A stretch of 64,000 nt of DNA from Plasmopara viticola (lineage: Eukaryota > Oomycota > Peronosporomycetes > Peronosporales > Peronosporaceae), in the NCBI GenBank assembly GCA_001695595.3, contig MBPM02000001.1, forward strand, positions 806,001-870,000, in the 5' to 3' direction. Positions 1 through 14,400 of this stretch are shown one piece after another. The translations under genes and the position numbers were made by a program. Under the pieces are notes generated by a model. The model did not search any database, was not told the DNA's origin, and was given only the letters and a program-made list of their open reading frames with translations. Each line of letters opens with the position of its first letter. Positions within the stretch are counted from its first letter, which is position 1.

Positions 1-3000
1 TTACTCGACTTGACATTTATTCTCACTTCTCTCTACTACAGACCCTGTGGCTCGAGCGTTTAGCCGTTCGACCCAGGACCGGGAGGTACCTGGTTCGATA
101 CCCATAGAATCCGAATTATGGCAGCCTGAGATAGTCACATAAGTGGACGAGCCATCACATCCGAGTGTGTGACTGCACAATCAACTCGTGCCCGATTGGG
201 TAATAAAAGGATTGGGTGAGGGACGCCCCACTGACCGGAAAGAAACTATAGTGTAATAAGGGGTACGATACCCGGTCCCAATATGGGTTGGATTGCCACC
301 AGCATCCCGCGATGGAGGCAGCTTAGTCCTAGCGCTTGGGTTCCGGTAGCTGAAATCTCTCACTACTTTCTACTGCATCTTGATCAAGCTCTCGCTCTGT
401 TACACTGCCTCTCTTTTGTCCTTCTTTGAGGCCATGTTAATCGGGCGATACAATAACCTAAAATAGTTCTCGACGAGATCGTTGATGAGCTTCTTTGCAA
501 ATTTATTTGGGGACATATTGCTTGGTCTCTGCTCCAAATTTCGATTAAGTTATTCAATTTTACCACTAATTTTGTGATCACCAAAATTCGTTGGGTAGTG
601 CTCTGTTTTCTTAATTTGAAAGAATTCTTGAGCCTATATGCTAATGAAATTGCTACCATTATTGCTTGGTTGAATGTGAAGGTAGATAATTGCTTAGGCG
701 CTTTTGACACAGTTGCTGCTGTTCTGTTATGTAAAAGCTCTGTGCACCCCAGTCTTATTGATGTTGATAGCAGTCAGAGTTGGCCGTTTATCTCTGAGCG
801 CAAGATGTGTTTACCGCGAGTAACGGTTATTTTAAAGATATTGAATTACTTCTTTTGATCCTAAAGTCGCATGTCGCTCCCTCGCACTTTTGGCAGCAGG
901 GTCTAGTCGTTTGTCTCCTGATACCAAGGTTGGACACCCATAAAGTCGGCTGTTGGAAAATAGAAGAGTCCCCTAAGTAGATCTTGAAAATAGATAAACT
1001 TAACATTTGAAAGCTAAGAATAAGCACCAGCATAGCAGCCACCGAAAGGTGTTTCGATGTATCAGTATAAGGCTTCAAATTTGGTCGAAACGATGTAGAC
1101 GTGACTCATTTGTATTGACAGCATAAATTCTGTTCATCGTGAGCCCCAGCTACATGTCTACATCTATACGCCAGCTAATATTAGAAACGATAAGTATCTT
1201 ACGATGTATTTCGGAAGATACAAGCGCGGCGACACGTATGGTTGTGGTCTTATTTAGGGTTTCTTGCGTACGACCACACCTCATCATGTGATGGGCTCGA
1301 ATCCTCTTATTTTAGCTCTTAACAGCAATATTTATGGAACAAGCATCTTCTTTGACGACTGAATTCCGTATGGGGGTATAAGAGGATAAAAACATCAATG
1401 TTTTATACAACAATCGCGATATGACTCCATTATTCAAGATTAGTAGAGCCCCGTGCGAGCTATTCATGCGTTTCGCTCTGGATGTGCGCACGGGTGGTGT
1501 GTCGCCACCTAGCGGAGGAGGTTGTATATCAGACCTACTGAAACAATCTCCAACATTTGTATTGCTAATGCATGCGGTACTGTATTGCTAAGGCATAGCC
1601 GAAATTTAGTATGACACCTTAAGGCTTGAGTTCGGAAAACTATCTATTCGTTGAGCAATATCCTTTAAACAAAGAAAAATCGGAATGATATGACGGACTT
1701 TCGTCGCTACGTATATCCTACCGTCAAGCATGACGCTCTGCAAATAAAATTACTATTTTTAGAGAGGGCTTACCTTTGTGCACATCCAGTACTCTTTATG
1801 AGGTGACCGCATGGTACAAGCTTAAAGTATAGAAAGCTAGCCGCACTCGGAAGGTGATTTCTCTCCACAAATTCTTGCAACATCAGAAATATCTGGGCGG
1901 ACCTGACCAATCTGCTGTTTGAATCTGTCGTACTCGAATCTTTCTTCACTAAAGCCAACATTGCTATATCGAAAGCAAGAATGGCCATACTTGCCATCTA
2001 TAATCCAGCTCTTCACATCAGGCACCCTGTGCGATTTTCTAAGATCGACGAAACGGCCATATATTTGCCAGATTGTGGTCATTACAGAAGCAACGTGTAC
2101 TTATTGACATTGTACTGCTACAATTTATTGATAGATCACCGATGTACTTAGACAGATTACTATCAGCAGAATCGTAATTGACGATACAGCACTCCTCTAT
2201 CAGCTATAAATGCGGACCTAAGAATGTGTCCACTCGATTCTCTTTGTATTGAGACGCTAAAGTTGCTTCAAACATGAAGTGATGAGGATACTAGTCGCGT
2301 CTATAATAAAACACTTTGTAGGTGATGTTTTGATGACGTTGAAATCGGCTCGTGCATAGCCGACATAGCGGAAAATCTCACAGACTCGCACACTTACTTT
2401 TCTTGTCTTCCACCTCCCGGAAAACCGTTCGACCTTATAGCGCTAATACTGAGCTTAAAAAATAATAATGCTGTGCGTGGCTCTCGTGCAATAGAGTTTC
2501 CATTGCTTATACTCCTTATCCTATCCAAGAAATGTTCTAAATTCACGAAAGCCACATCCATGATATATATGCTAGAACCAAGCTGGAAGCAGTTTTTAAG
2601 CTCACAGGGCTTTAATACGTTGATAGGCTTAAAGCTTGTAGGCAAATCAAAAAAAATTAATTCCTAAATAATAAATTAATTCCGGAAAATTTCCTTGACC
2701 TGAGATTTGATTCTGCTCGGATCGAATTCCAGCTTCATAGACCACAATCTCAATACTACCGCTCTTGATTGCGATAGGCTTACTAAATACACAAGTGTTT
2801 GCGAGATTCGGGTAAAAGTAGCGAGTGCCATCGGATTCAGTCGTGCTTACAAGTTCGTACCCGAGATCAACTCTGATTTTGAGCGCACTTGTCTTGATCC
2901 ATAGAACTTTCAAGTTTATGTTTCCAAAGCACTATGCATGTGGATAGTAGTGTAAAAACGAGATAGACGGCGACGAGTGATTTTTGTGAATTTAGTCGAT

Positions 3001-3953
3001 TCATCAGCTATTTGATTCCCACTTGATCGGGCACGAAACGTTGCTTACATGAACCACCTTAGCGCGGTAGCTAGTATCATGTCTGATAGCCTAGATATGT
3101 AATGAATTATGCTTGGCTTTTTAGTAGATACAACTTTACACTATTCGGACCTTTTGTATCAGGATCGACTTGATATGTTTCTCACCTACAAAATACTCTG
3201 AAATCAGTCAACTTCAAGCATTCAGAGGTATATCTGTTCCAGTTTTTTATTTGAAAATCCATTAATTTTTCATTTCATTCGAGAATCGATTGGATAAATT
3301 CCCCGTGTCTGTCATCTTAAATTTGATAAATTACTGAGAGGCAAAGTTGCCGGTAAAATCAGTGTACATCTCTGTAATTTGGCAAAGGGCTTAAAAAGAG
3401 GAGGCAGAGCAAAAGGACAATAACAAAATGAAAAAGAAACTTCAGACTTGAAATGTAAATGTAGAAGTCCGAGAAGGTATAGATGGTGTTAAGACTAAAG
3501 ACATGACAGCTTTCAACTGAGCCAAACAAGCGTCAAATTTATGACTCCATCGCCACGCGATCAAATAAAAAGATCAAACAAAGTAATAGTCGGTGCTTGG
3601 AAGTTGGACTTTCGTACTGGTTTCGAGTGCCGTTAGTCCTCGAGGTATCCATAAGAAGCCTGTCTTTTGGCTGTTCTGATTTGCTTTTCATTATTATGAC
3701 TCGCATGTTTTTAAAACTGCCTTGAGATCCAAAAGACATTCAGGATTGGCTGGTCAAAGACGTAAAATCCATGACCCGACTACAGATACATGTATCTTGC
3801 AGTTTGAAGACGTGGATCTGCTGCAGAATTTGCCTGAGGTCAAAAACTTTTTGATTGAGAACCTTTAACACGTATTACAATACCGTACCATTTTTTTTTC
3901 TCTTATTGTAACGCCTTACTACCTACTGATACGAAAACCTGACAACTGGCAGC
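1..3953. other. gene-free stretch
   Basis: No protein gene could be supported here. Open frames are short (up to about 108 codons), overlap on both strands and show no domain, signal peptide or plausible splice chain. The DNA is AT-rich with no long simple repeat. A possible SINE head near its start is listed separately. It is best read as intergenic or old repeat-derived DNA. Confidence 0.6.
40..135 (+). repeat. possible tRNA-derived SINE head
   Basis: GGTTCGATACC near 92-102 matches the pol III B-box consensus (GGTTCGANNCC) exactly. About 43 nt upstream, TGGCTCGAGCG near 49 resembles an A box, with a GGCT/AGCC D-stem-like pairing. No convincing acceptor stem closes the structure, so a functional tRNA is unlikely. 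The downstream body and tail were not delimited, and no second copy was found in the window. Confidence 0.3.
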
Positions 3954-5673
3954 CTAAACGTACCAGTAACCGGCCTGTACCATAACCTCCGGGTAAAGGT
4001 TGTGCCACTCCTGTACCAACGGTGCGTACAGCTCTGGATGTGAGAGTTGAAACGCAGCGGGATCTTCAGCAAAACACACAAAAATCGTAGCAACCGAGCT
4101 GTCAATGACGGCAAGCGGCGTGACAGCAACGCCAATGCCAACCACAAGACCCAAGATGGCCAAAAACGCTGTGCTATTGTGAAACGAAAGCGCGTCAAAG
4201 GTCTCGGCAATAATTGCACCAACACCGGCACATATAAGCCCTACAAAGAGACAACCATCAGCGCCAACTCATCCCCTTTTCAATGTTCCCAAATCGAACC
4301 TACCAACACCCAGAGCTGCAAAGCCAAGCACGTTTCCAATCAAATCGTCGTTAATAATGGCATCGAAACCGCGTTGTTTAAAGAGCTCAAACACAGCCTT
4401 GCCAGCCTGTGTAAACTTGTAACCATAGATCCCAACGTAGACGTACGCCCAGCGATTAAAGTACTCCATCAAAGACTGGAGACAGCCCAAGATACACTCA
4501 GCAAAGCACGCTAACGCGCTCCCCTCTTGACGACTGTTTTCTGCGAGCTGCAGACAAAAAATGCAATGAAAAAGTCTTTGGATACAAGCTTTTAAAAAGC
4601 AGGGACGTACCGCTCGAAGGGTCTGTAGAAACGCTACAATCAAAGAGCCAAAACAGATCGATCCAAACGACGTGGTTGTCGCTCGCTTTAACGACGCAGC
4701 CGTCGCTCCGCTGGACTCGGCCTGGTACCAAAACGTCGCAACGGTACCCGCGACAGTCGTGTGGGCAACATTCTTAAACACTTGCAGTCCCCAATAGAAC
4801 GCCAGTAGCATAAAAAAGTACGTGGCATAGGATCCTCGAGGCACTCTGCGCGTCGACGTCGCGTCGTTCGCCTCGCTTGGCTGATTGTCGGCAATTTTGT
4901 TCGCCACACCGACCAGCGCCACGGCCCAAACGATGACCCAAACAATCTGGACGACCGTAAACACAACGGACACAATGTACGTGGACGTGTGCTTGGAAAT
5001 CGCTCCTTCCGCGACCCGCAAATTGGCCACGGCAAACGGAATACGATGTTGCACTGCACGGGCATAGCAAAGGTTCAGGAGCGCAATCAAGAGGCCAAAA
5101 ATGGCAATCAAGAGGTTGCCAATGACAAAGCCATAGGCGGCAAAAGCAAACGATAGGCCGACGTTAAACCACAGCACGAAGAGAATCATGACCCGCGCAT
5201 GGGCGACAATGAGCTTGACTATACAGAGCGCTAGTGCCATGGACACCACGGCCAATCCAGCGGCAATACTCACCACAATCCGCACATCGTCGCTTGACAA
5301 GAGCGAATTTGAATCCGAGGTCGTGTCCGAGCCGCTGACCGTCTTGACGCCCCACATGGCCATCAACGCAATGATCACACCGACATTGAGTGCAAATAAA
5401 ACGGCATATGGCCAGTCTTGACACCCCGCTTTTTCCCCCAAAGTGGTCTTTTCTCTGCAGGTAAAAGTGAGTACTTTGACGCTAAACCGTAATATATAGC
5501 AGAGATTGAGAGCGGTCGTACGGTTTGATAGGATGCACTTCGGGCGCGTTGTAAACGCGCGAGTCATCGCTCGTGTACCTGCGTGAGTAGTGAGAGTGAG
5601 TGGAAGGAGAGGGATCGATACGAGGCGACGGATTGGACGTACGGCTGATTAAACATGACGCGGAGAGAAGCAA
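3954..5673 (-). CDS. choline-transporter-like (SLC44/PNS1 family) membrane protein
   Basis: Predicted multi-pass plasma-membrane protein of the SLC44/PNS1 family. These proteins move choline or related small solutes; the substrate here is not determined. Proposed exons are 5673-5522, 5454-4611, 4547-4304 and 4240-3954, joining in frame to 508 residues, a usual length for the family. Introns are 63-67 nt: GTACGA...CTGCAG, GTACGT...CTGCAG (in frame, no stop) and GTAGGT...TTGTAG. A charged N-terminal tail of about 50 residues is followed by roughly ten hydrophobic segments. Family signatures are visible: the FKNVAHTTVAGTVATFWY block, SFGSICFGSLIVAFLQTLR, a Cys-rich ECILGCL loop, MEYFNRWAYVYVGIYG, and the terminal VATIFVCFAEDP. 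The first donor (GTACGA) is the least certain junction. The gene lies downstream of and parallel to the BRAP2-like gene. Confidence 0.88.
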
Positions 5674-6570
5674 GTGCTGGCGCTCAAGGTCCGTGTTGCG
5701 ACTAGTTGTAAAATTATTTTGTGGATAAACTTGCGGGATGGGTGAGTTGGTTATGTGCGGCAGTGGTAAAAAAGGTATAATCGGTAAGCTTCAAATCCAC
5801 GACTATTCGAGAACAAAAGTAGTCGCAAGAAAAAAAATGTGACTTCGTATTTAGAAGCTTACATATTATACATTTCAAAATTAGAGTCGTGCGACACTTT
5901 ACAGGTTGAAGAACAGATAGCGAGCCACATGGCGGCGCAGATACTGTCCTGATGATATTTGTCTTTTACGTAGGGGTTTTTGTTTAAATTGTAGCTTTCT
6001 TTGATACTGTCAACGTGAGTGGGTACGTTCATCTGTTCGTTACCTATGAAGCGCTTACGTATAGCCAGTTAGTGTTTGTATCAAGTGTTAAGTTGGTCTT
6101 TTAGAACAAGAGGTCGTATTTCGGTAATTGAACAAAACGCTAGCGCCCTCGTCGATCTGCTTTATTTGCAATCCGTTTCGGCGGTCTTTGGAAAAAGAAT
6201 GTCTTTGATCTGACTTCGTTTGGGCTTTAAACACTGTGACCGTGTCTTAGGTAACCTTGTGGTCGAAAAGTCGGCTATACACCATGTACACATGTGTTGT
6301 TAAGCGAGCCGTTGATTATATCCGCGAAAGATTCAGGGTACTAACTCGCAGCGCTAGTGTAGTTTTCAAGAATTGATTTACCTAAAAAAAATGTAAAAGT
6401 AACCAATTCCGTGCTGTTAGAATACTATCATACCGACGCCGAGTTTTACTACTATATTCAGGCGTAAAGAAAATTATGGGCTTTCTCTTTTTCTAATACT
6501 TAAAAGAGAATTACTCACCCCAAAAAGTAGATACTCTTTTCTATCATAACTTGGTCAAACGTGCCCTGTC
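5674..6570. other. intergenic, upstream of the SLC44-like gene
   Basis: About 0.9 kb between the start of the SLC44-like gene and the stop of the BRAP2-like gene, both on the minus strand. It should hold the promoter of the former and the 3' end of the latter. No repeat, RNA gene or recognisable site was found. Confidence 0.5.
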
Positions 6571-8428
6571 CTATCGCTTCTTCTTTCCCTTTCTTCTAGA
6601 CGAGAGTGTCACTGCATCATTCTCCTTAATCGCCTCGGATTCGATCGTGATGGTGCCGCCCTAGAAAATCAAAACGTAATTTGCAAAAACTCGCGCACGG
6701 CAACAACCAGAGAACAACGTACTTTAATGTCTTCGCGGTGTACGCTTTGCTCGACCTTGTTTTGCGTGTCGAGATAAAACATCAAATCACGAACCTGGCC
6801 TTCGAGATCGCCCACGCGAAGCGCAGTGTCCCGTTCCGTTCGTGCAATTTGCTCTTCTAATAAACGTACTCGCTCCTTCCATTGCTTTTGATTCTCAATC
6901 AATGACTTGTTCAATTCTCTGCAACGCACGAACACTCAACAACTTGAAGTCAAAAGAAAAGCAATAACTTTCAGTCACCTGACAAACGCCAACTCTTCCT
7001 CGAGCTTTTTCGTTTTTTCCCGTAACAGTGAATTGGTTTTCCGTAACTGTTTCCGCTCGTGCTCGTGTGCATTGAGCAACTGTCGACTTTCGCCTTCTTC
7101 CACGCGAGCAAGCAGCCGCTCGTAATAAAGACGTTGTTCTTCTAATTGACTGGTGCACACAAGTAAACAAATGAGTTGAGTATAAATCACTGCATACGAG
7201 AAGCATACCATACCTTTTTAAAAGAAAATTGTACTCGACAGCGAGTTTTTCCAGCTTTCGATGCTCGCCTTCTTCTTCCTCAGCAGACGTCGTGGGAGGG
7301 TGTTGCGAGCGTTCCCCACTTCGATTGTGTGGGCTCGGAAATTCCACAAATTTGCCGTCTTGTTTATTCAAAATCAAACGGTGCACGTAGCCGTCCCCAG
7401 CATAATCCCACACGCGCTGCGTCTCTAGCTCAAGTGAGTACGTATGCAACGTGTCTTGGTAATGTTGTTTGGCGTGCTCGCCCGAGTAGCGGCCGCAGCC
7501 GACATGACCGCAAATGAGACAGATCCACAGGTGGTCAGCCGTCCCACACACGACGCACGATGACCCAATGTCTCCGTGACTGTACCGACACACGGGACAG
7601 CTCGATCCTTCCCACCGAAAGAGACAGTCACAATGAAACGAGTGGTTGCACAGCGTTGTTAGAATACCAGAGGCGGAAGCGTCCAATCGATCAAGACAAA
7701 CGGCACACGTTGGAATCTCCGTCATGCCAACAGGCGGTGGTGGAAATAGCTTCATCATTTGGGCACTACTCACGCGTCGTTCGGACCGTGGACTCAGCAA
7801 CAATGTCGCCGCCTCCTTTCGATCCCGCGTCTTTTCCTCCAAGCCAGCGCAGTCTCGATCCGCGTCACTCAAGACTGGATCAAATTCAATGCTTTTGACA
7901 AACACAATTTTGCAACGCTCCTGTTCAATCGAGTTGAAATACTTGCCATTATGGTCCTGTCACACATCCAAATGGCGAGATCAACGACCAATCGAGCAAC
8001 GTAAAAGCACAGAAAGACTTTACCAAGAAAAAATGGTCGGCTCGTTCCTGGGAATTGAATTGCATGAGTGCCATGCAATTGCTGCGCTCGGGGTCCTTTA
8101 GAATGCGCACAAGGGCAATGTCTTCTCGATAACTCGCGAGAAACTCGAGAATCTCCACTGGGGACATGTGCGATGGTACAGTCACTGCACAGACTAATGT
8201 ACTGCGCGCATTCGGGACTTGCTGGGGACTATTAGCGCACGAAGACGTTGAATAGGGCTTATCCGCGCGGTAGAAGCGCAACCTGCCCGTAATGACGCGC
8301 ACCTGAGGATTCCCAGCCAGGAACGAAGCACTCTGCATGTCCTGTACAGCCTCAATTGAAGGCTCTTCGGCTTTCGCTTCTTCTTCTTCCTCCACCACTT
8401 CGGTGGTTTCGACGCGGATCTGGAACAT
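6571..8428 (-). CDS. BRAP: BRAP2/IMP-like RING and UBP-type zinc-finger protein
   Basis: Cytoplasmic E3-ligase-type protein of the BRCA1-associated protein (BRAP2/IMP, yeast Etp1) family. Animal members restrain Ras-MAPK scaffolding and bind ubiquitin or nuclear-localisation signals. Proposed exons are 8428-8024, 7956-7214, 7149-6979, 6918-6723 and 6660-6571, giving 534 residues in frame. In order: an acidic N-terminus, a BRAP2-type RRM-like domain (about 60-165, ending FNSIEQERCKIVFVKS), a RING (about 219-258, CAVC...CNHSFHCDC...CPVC), a UBP zinc finger (about 266-326, CVVCG...CLICGHVGCGRY...HYQDTLHTYSLE...RVWDYAGDGYVHR) and a long coiled coil (about 380-505, with LKSQLEEQR). The C-terminus is basic (RRKGKKKR). 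The order and the 60-70 nt introns make a complete gene. The last exon (30 codons) is inferred from a CTAG acceptor and a family-like tail. Confidence 0.93.
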
Positions 8429-11400
8429 GTCACGATGATGAAGGATGCAAAGATGTTTGCGAGAATTAAGTGTCGGGAAAACTAGGTAGTCCTTAAAACT
8501 ACAGTTTTAGCATCTAAAGTCTAGCTTTTAAGCTTATTTAAGTAATTAAAAGAGGATAGTCGTCACAATGCTGAAGTGCTGATTAATCTACTTTTTATTG
8601 TCACCTACCTATTTCTCAAGCTACATGTCCAACGGTGATCGTAGCGGGTACATCAGCCGTCTCTCCTTTATCGCGAGAAAAGGTTACGCGTCATCTTAAC
8701 ATTGCAAAAGGATCGTCAATGGCCTCAAAGAAATATGTACTACAAGTCTGAACTGTCAGTTGGTTTTGACCTGGTTGGCAAACTTTGACCAAAAGATGGT
8801 CTGGTGGAGCTAAGGAATCGGTAGACCTATGACGAAGCGATTTTCATAGCTGGCTACCACTGAAGGCGTTAACGATGTGTATAAAGTGACACTGAATGGT
8901 GGAGAACAAACTAGCAATACCGGGTCAGTCGCATAAGAAGTGGTCCAAAGTCCAATCAATCATTTTTTGTAGCTTCTTGATGCTAAATTTGCCTTCCTAT
9001 CCATGATCTAAACATCATTGAGTTGTGGTGATATGACCTCCAAAAAGTGCACTGAGGTCGCTACACTCTTCTCCACCAAGTGTTTCAACTCCTCGAGTCC
9101 ATATAAATCAAAATTTATTTCGGAAATATTTGAGTGACAGACGTCACCATTGTGATTAGTGTGGTTCTGAGAAGTCTGCGCGCTCATACAAACTTGTAGA
9201 CTCTAGATCAATCGACTGCTATGTTAGTGCGTCTATACAAGCAGGCATGCTACCGTCGGGCATGACTCGGTCGCTTACAAAGCAAGCTCGCGCCGAGCGC
9301 GTCAGTCACGCTATATAAATTTCATGCCTGACGGTCGACTACGACCTGCATCAGAGGTAATCTCCATAATCTAACTTTGGGTCCTGCTCGTAAGACTTTG
9401 GCGTACCACTAAGCCAAGTTGACCAACCAGACCCATGAATGGCATTCTTATCTTGCTATAAGTCTTTGCACGAATTTGATCGAGCAACACATAAGTAAGT
9501 CCGCGCGTCGCCTATCTCGTTCCCACGAACAATCCGCGCATCCTCATCATTCATCGCTATTCTATTCAACCGACTGTTTTGTTCTCGCTGGTCTGAAGCC
9601 TGTATTTTAGAAATCTGAGGAGCAAAAGCACAAATTTCAGTCAAAGTGAAAGAAGTTTTCATTTGCGCGATTCTATCGATGGTTTGGACCCATCCCTTCT
9701 ACAAATGAGGTCGGGGTTCGGAACCCTGGCGGCGCAGTGCTAGCGACATGATGTCACATACGAAAGCATATTAAGCGTTAAACTCGCTTTCACATGTTGA
9801 CAAATTTGGTGCTTCTAAGCTAGCGTGATGTCTCTTTTCATTTCCTTAAAAAGGAAATCAACTCGTACTATTCAGCAAAATGTATAGTATCACTTGGACG
9901 TCCCTAATACCTCAAACTTGACGTAGCTACCATGCGAGACGTGACAGCAAATCAGCTTATCGAACTCAGTTCACGCACACCGCTAAGGGCATCCACTTTT
10001 GTCACGAACCACCAGCTAGTTGCTTTAATTTGGTGGCTCAGCAGCTGGAAATTACGAAGATTGCCATGACGCAGTTTAGTCGCAATCTCCATGGGCATGA
10101 ATCTTAAAGAAGGCGGGGTTGAGTCTCAAGTGTCATTGCGGTTCGCATAGATTTTTTTCCGGAGCCAGCAACTTGACAATCAAAGGTCACAGCAAAAGCT
10201 GAAAGTCAGTAGAGGCCGGAATATCACTGCATCAGGACCAATGGTGCCTAAGGTATAGATTTTGGACAACTTAAATCGGCTCGTCAGGCACGGACTTATG
10301 GCCCGCCCTCGATTTATAAATCTACATAAATGAGGTGGGCACGGATCTTTTCAATCCGCTCAGCCTAATTGATAGCAATGCAGTGCTTTAATTGGGATCT
10401 TCCGGTGGCTCTAGGACATGAATTAATCCGTCGCTAATAGCTAAAACTCAACTACATCACACTCACAGACCTTCATCGAACGCAACATAATACAAATAAT
10501 ATGATATATTTGGACAACCTTCCTTGGAGCTCGGGGGGTTTTATCATTTGCGGTCTCACATACTGATCGACGCTTACGTTAGTGACAATGTAGTCGGTTC
10601 TGTTCGCTACAAAAGATGACTCATTGCAGGTCCTCGAGAATTCTTAGCTCTGCAATACGATTGCTCTCACCGTCAGTTCTAATACTTGCGAGCAGTGGAT
10701 GAGTAGCCCGTCCTTTTCAACTTTGCAAATGCCAAAATTTTGCAATACGACTGAACTTTAACCGCACTAAGCCTACTTAGTTTTCTTCTCGGATACAACT
10801 TTGCCCCACTTACGACTGCTATTCATTTTGAACTTGTTGCTCTTGATCCGCTACAGCACTTGTAATACGTTCGTCTGTGATGCTCCCAAGTATATTTGCC
10901 GATGGCGCAGCTTTATCGTCTAGCCTGCAAGCATCTGACCTTTGGTAGTCGATGAAAGAGTACTATATCCCCACGATCTGCCTCCGAGGTCAATGCAAAT
11001 CCCGTTTGCTGTGGCAATCCTGCAATCGCAAATTTATCAGTTCTCTGGTCCCACTCCTGTGCATCGTGTAAAAAGCTCACGCATCGGCCCGGCCTAGTGC
11101 TCATTAGTGAAGACAGCTAACCTCAGGCGCCTTGCATTCGGTCTTACCATGGGCCTTTCGAACTCTAGGCTGGAGTCAACACAGACGCGATTTACTCTCA
11201 CTTATAATCAGCAGGCTGTCAATTTAGACAGATCTCACTCACCAGATTAACAGTCTTTTCGCGTTAAGTGCATCGCCTCAATTAAGATATCAACACTATC
11301 GATATTGGTAATTGTACGAAGCACTTACTATCTGAAGGAGATTGCTTCGCATGGCTGTCGCGCTACTAAAATGAACGGAGAAAGCGGGAAGCCTGGTAGA

Positions 11401-14400
11401 AGAAGCAGAGATTTTGTACCTTGCACTCTAAAAATTATGTATTAAATCAAAAAATCAAGTGCAGCAATGAAGTAGTCAGCTACAGGTAAGCCAGCAGCAC
11501 AGCAAGAAGAAAAGCATCGTAGCATAGGCTATGCGCAGTTACGCAACTGGGTGTATCTTATAGTGCTGAAATTAAATTGAGTGTGAGTGTGTCACAAAGC
11601 ATAGACTCGAAGGCCGAAGCGACAATAATATACAAATTGCAACAAGTGGACTGCAAAATTTTGTAAGACAATGGCGTCGACCTGCAGACGAGACAAAATG
11701 TTTGGCTGACGCCCGGGATATGCAAAATACGTGCTTGCAAATTGATACTTGATTCATTATTATGCGACCAATACAGTGGCAAAAAGGAGTCTGCTTTATG
11801 GAGGTGCTAATCAAAGTTGTATACTACGCCCTGGAAGGAAAATTCGCTATATATTCCAAAGCAAACTTCATAAAGTAAACTATGTAACGCGATATTAACA
11901 GAGTCGTTTCACAGTCTCAAAATTTGACAAACAAATACTTGCATGCGTTTGTTTCAAGACCTATTTGGGTGACATTTAATCAACCTCTGACGCACAGTAG
12001 GCGCTACGATAGTACGCAAAGGAGCTCTCCATTCTTATCGGTTAAATAATGAAGTAGCAAGGAAGCAGCAAATGTTCGTAAGTATTTCTGAGGCGACATT
12101 GCATCAATTATTTGGGCGCTAAAGACATGTAAGATTTCAGACGTTTTTATGCAATTGTATCAAGAGAGCTTGGCAAATAATCTGGTAACATTATTGCGGG
12201 AATTTCTTTGAGCAAAAGCGTTATATAGGATCTCTATTGACTCATTTCGCAAACTTTCTTTGACGTGGTTGTGTGTGGATGTAAAGTTTAACGTCATCCT
12301 GGATAGAAACGATGTCAAGTCTTTTATAACCATCGTTGACAGCAGCGAAAGCTACCGCTAAACATTTTTTTCTTCAGACCAAGTACGGGCTGTCAAAAGC
12401 TTACAGAATTATTTCTGAAGCGAGAATCATCCGGTGTTGTAGTAACATCCGATGTGACGGTCCATTACGTTAAGCCAAGCTTTTGTGCTAAGTACTGGAT
12501 TTCCACAAGCACCCAATCAATTTATACCGGATTGCACACTAAGGATAACGAGAAAAATCGAATTGGCTATAGTCCCGGTCGAATAGTTTTATTCAGGGCC
12601 ATTATGATCCACTTAGCCACTAAGCCAATTAGATAAGAGATTGGTAGAGGCCGATGACGCACTTTTTTTAAGTGTACATAATGTCTGTGCCCAGGTGACT
12701 CAGCAAAATTCTCAAATATACCAACGATTAATCCTCAGCTTTTTTCTTCGTGATCCCCAGTATTGATGATACACCTCAGTTTGGGACTCGGACCTTGAGA
12801 ATCATGGACGTTTGTGTAGTTTTAAATGAGACCGGTTAAAGAGTTTGATGACAAGTTCTACAGTTTTATCAGCGTATTCCCAGGCTATAAGGCATTTTCA
12901 GTAAAGACTGACCCTTCTTCGCAGCCTTTTATGAAAAATTTGAAAAATGAAAGACCTCAGCGAGCAAAGGCCCATATATTTTTGTACGTCGAAGCACTCG
13001 TGGCGAGCCTCGTCATTTTTGTCGCTCTGAGCCGAGGCGTTAGCGAGCCACTGGAACGAAGAAGAACGATAAGTGCGCATTCCCCACCAGAGGGAAGTGG
13101 TTGTAGGAGGCTCTTGTAGAGCCATACTTATTTGAGAGTCTCTCGTGCGGTCGCCATTTACGGCATAGGCGCATAGATGCAAACTTTGTAGGTGCAACCT
13201 CCGTTGTAAGAACAGTCTGAGGCCCCGAGGCTGGTTCTGGTGCAGATGTGCTGCCGTCCGAATCATTAAGACATACAATGTCAACTACAAAGAAAATTAA
13301 TTCCCCTACTAATGATCATCTTTGCTTACCGCTGAGTCCAAACTGACTTTTGCGAAGTTACGTTAGCACTGATCTAGCAGCGTCATCGCCGAACAAAAAT
13401 CTCGCCATCTTTAAAAAATTGATAAGTCGTTAGCACTAACATCTTGGGTTGATTTTCGTCTATGGATCGTCATTTATTTTCTTTAATAAAATGACTACAA
13501 CTAGTGGGCGATTCTAGCACATTTTGTGACGGCGTAAAGGTGTGTAGGAAGATATCCGGTCTGATCGTGCACTCGAAATGCATCAGTATGCAAACCAGTA
13601 TAGATCCGGGGAAGATCCCTATCTTGCATCATTTTCTTTAACACAACTTTGTGAGACATACTCTATAGACTTGGCTATTACAAAAATGGTAACGACGATT
13701 ACTATGGATTACTCTTCGACGTTTAAGCCAACCAGTACAGCATGTCATGGCTTCTGAATCTTGTCATACAATTTCAATTTATGGGATAGATCAAAAAAAT
13801 GTTTTATTTCCCTTTCCCTATAAAACAAATCGTGATCTCGCTTTTCAAGTGTTATTCAGATTTTAGGCGTGTCTGAAAAAGGCCTCAGCGTGGTAATGGT
13901 TTTTTGTGACTATCTTACGGTTACTATGCAGCAACAAGCTCTGTATTAGGATATTGCAGAAGAGCCAATTGAGGTAAAATTTGAAAATCGGGTAGGATGG
14001 TGTGGATCTGACTCATTCGTCAAATGGATTGATTCGACGATCGCAGACGCAAAAACTAGTCAGCAATTTGTTGGAGATGAAAAATGAAAGAAGAGGAAGA
14101 AGTGCAAGATGTACAAGACAAAAAACGGGTAATAAATAGATACGTAAAGGCGCCACAAGGTGGGTTAAAAATTCTCAAAATTCAGCTCAACACGGCACTT
14201 AGACACAGAAGGGAAGGCTTTGAAGGAGACGCTGCATAGGTGGAAGCGACGTCAGGAGCATACATTAAGATGGTTGCGGGCCACTTGGAAGCTGGAGATG
14301 GTGCAAGCGCCATCCAAAACATTATAATTGTAGACTATCCATCGAGGCTTAATCGAAATAACACATTGCATCCTCGACAGTGGGTCGGTTATGCATCAGG

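Noticed and set aside
1270..1315. GGGCTCGAATCCT resembling a tRNA T-arm
   Set aside because: No acceptor, D or anticodon stem could be folded around it.
12826..13284. Opposing 97- and 128-codon frames, one with a NGDRTRDSQI motif
   Set aside because: That motif is a common artefact of translated non-coding DNA. There is no domain, splice support or second copy.
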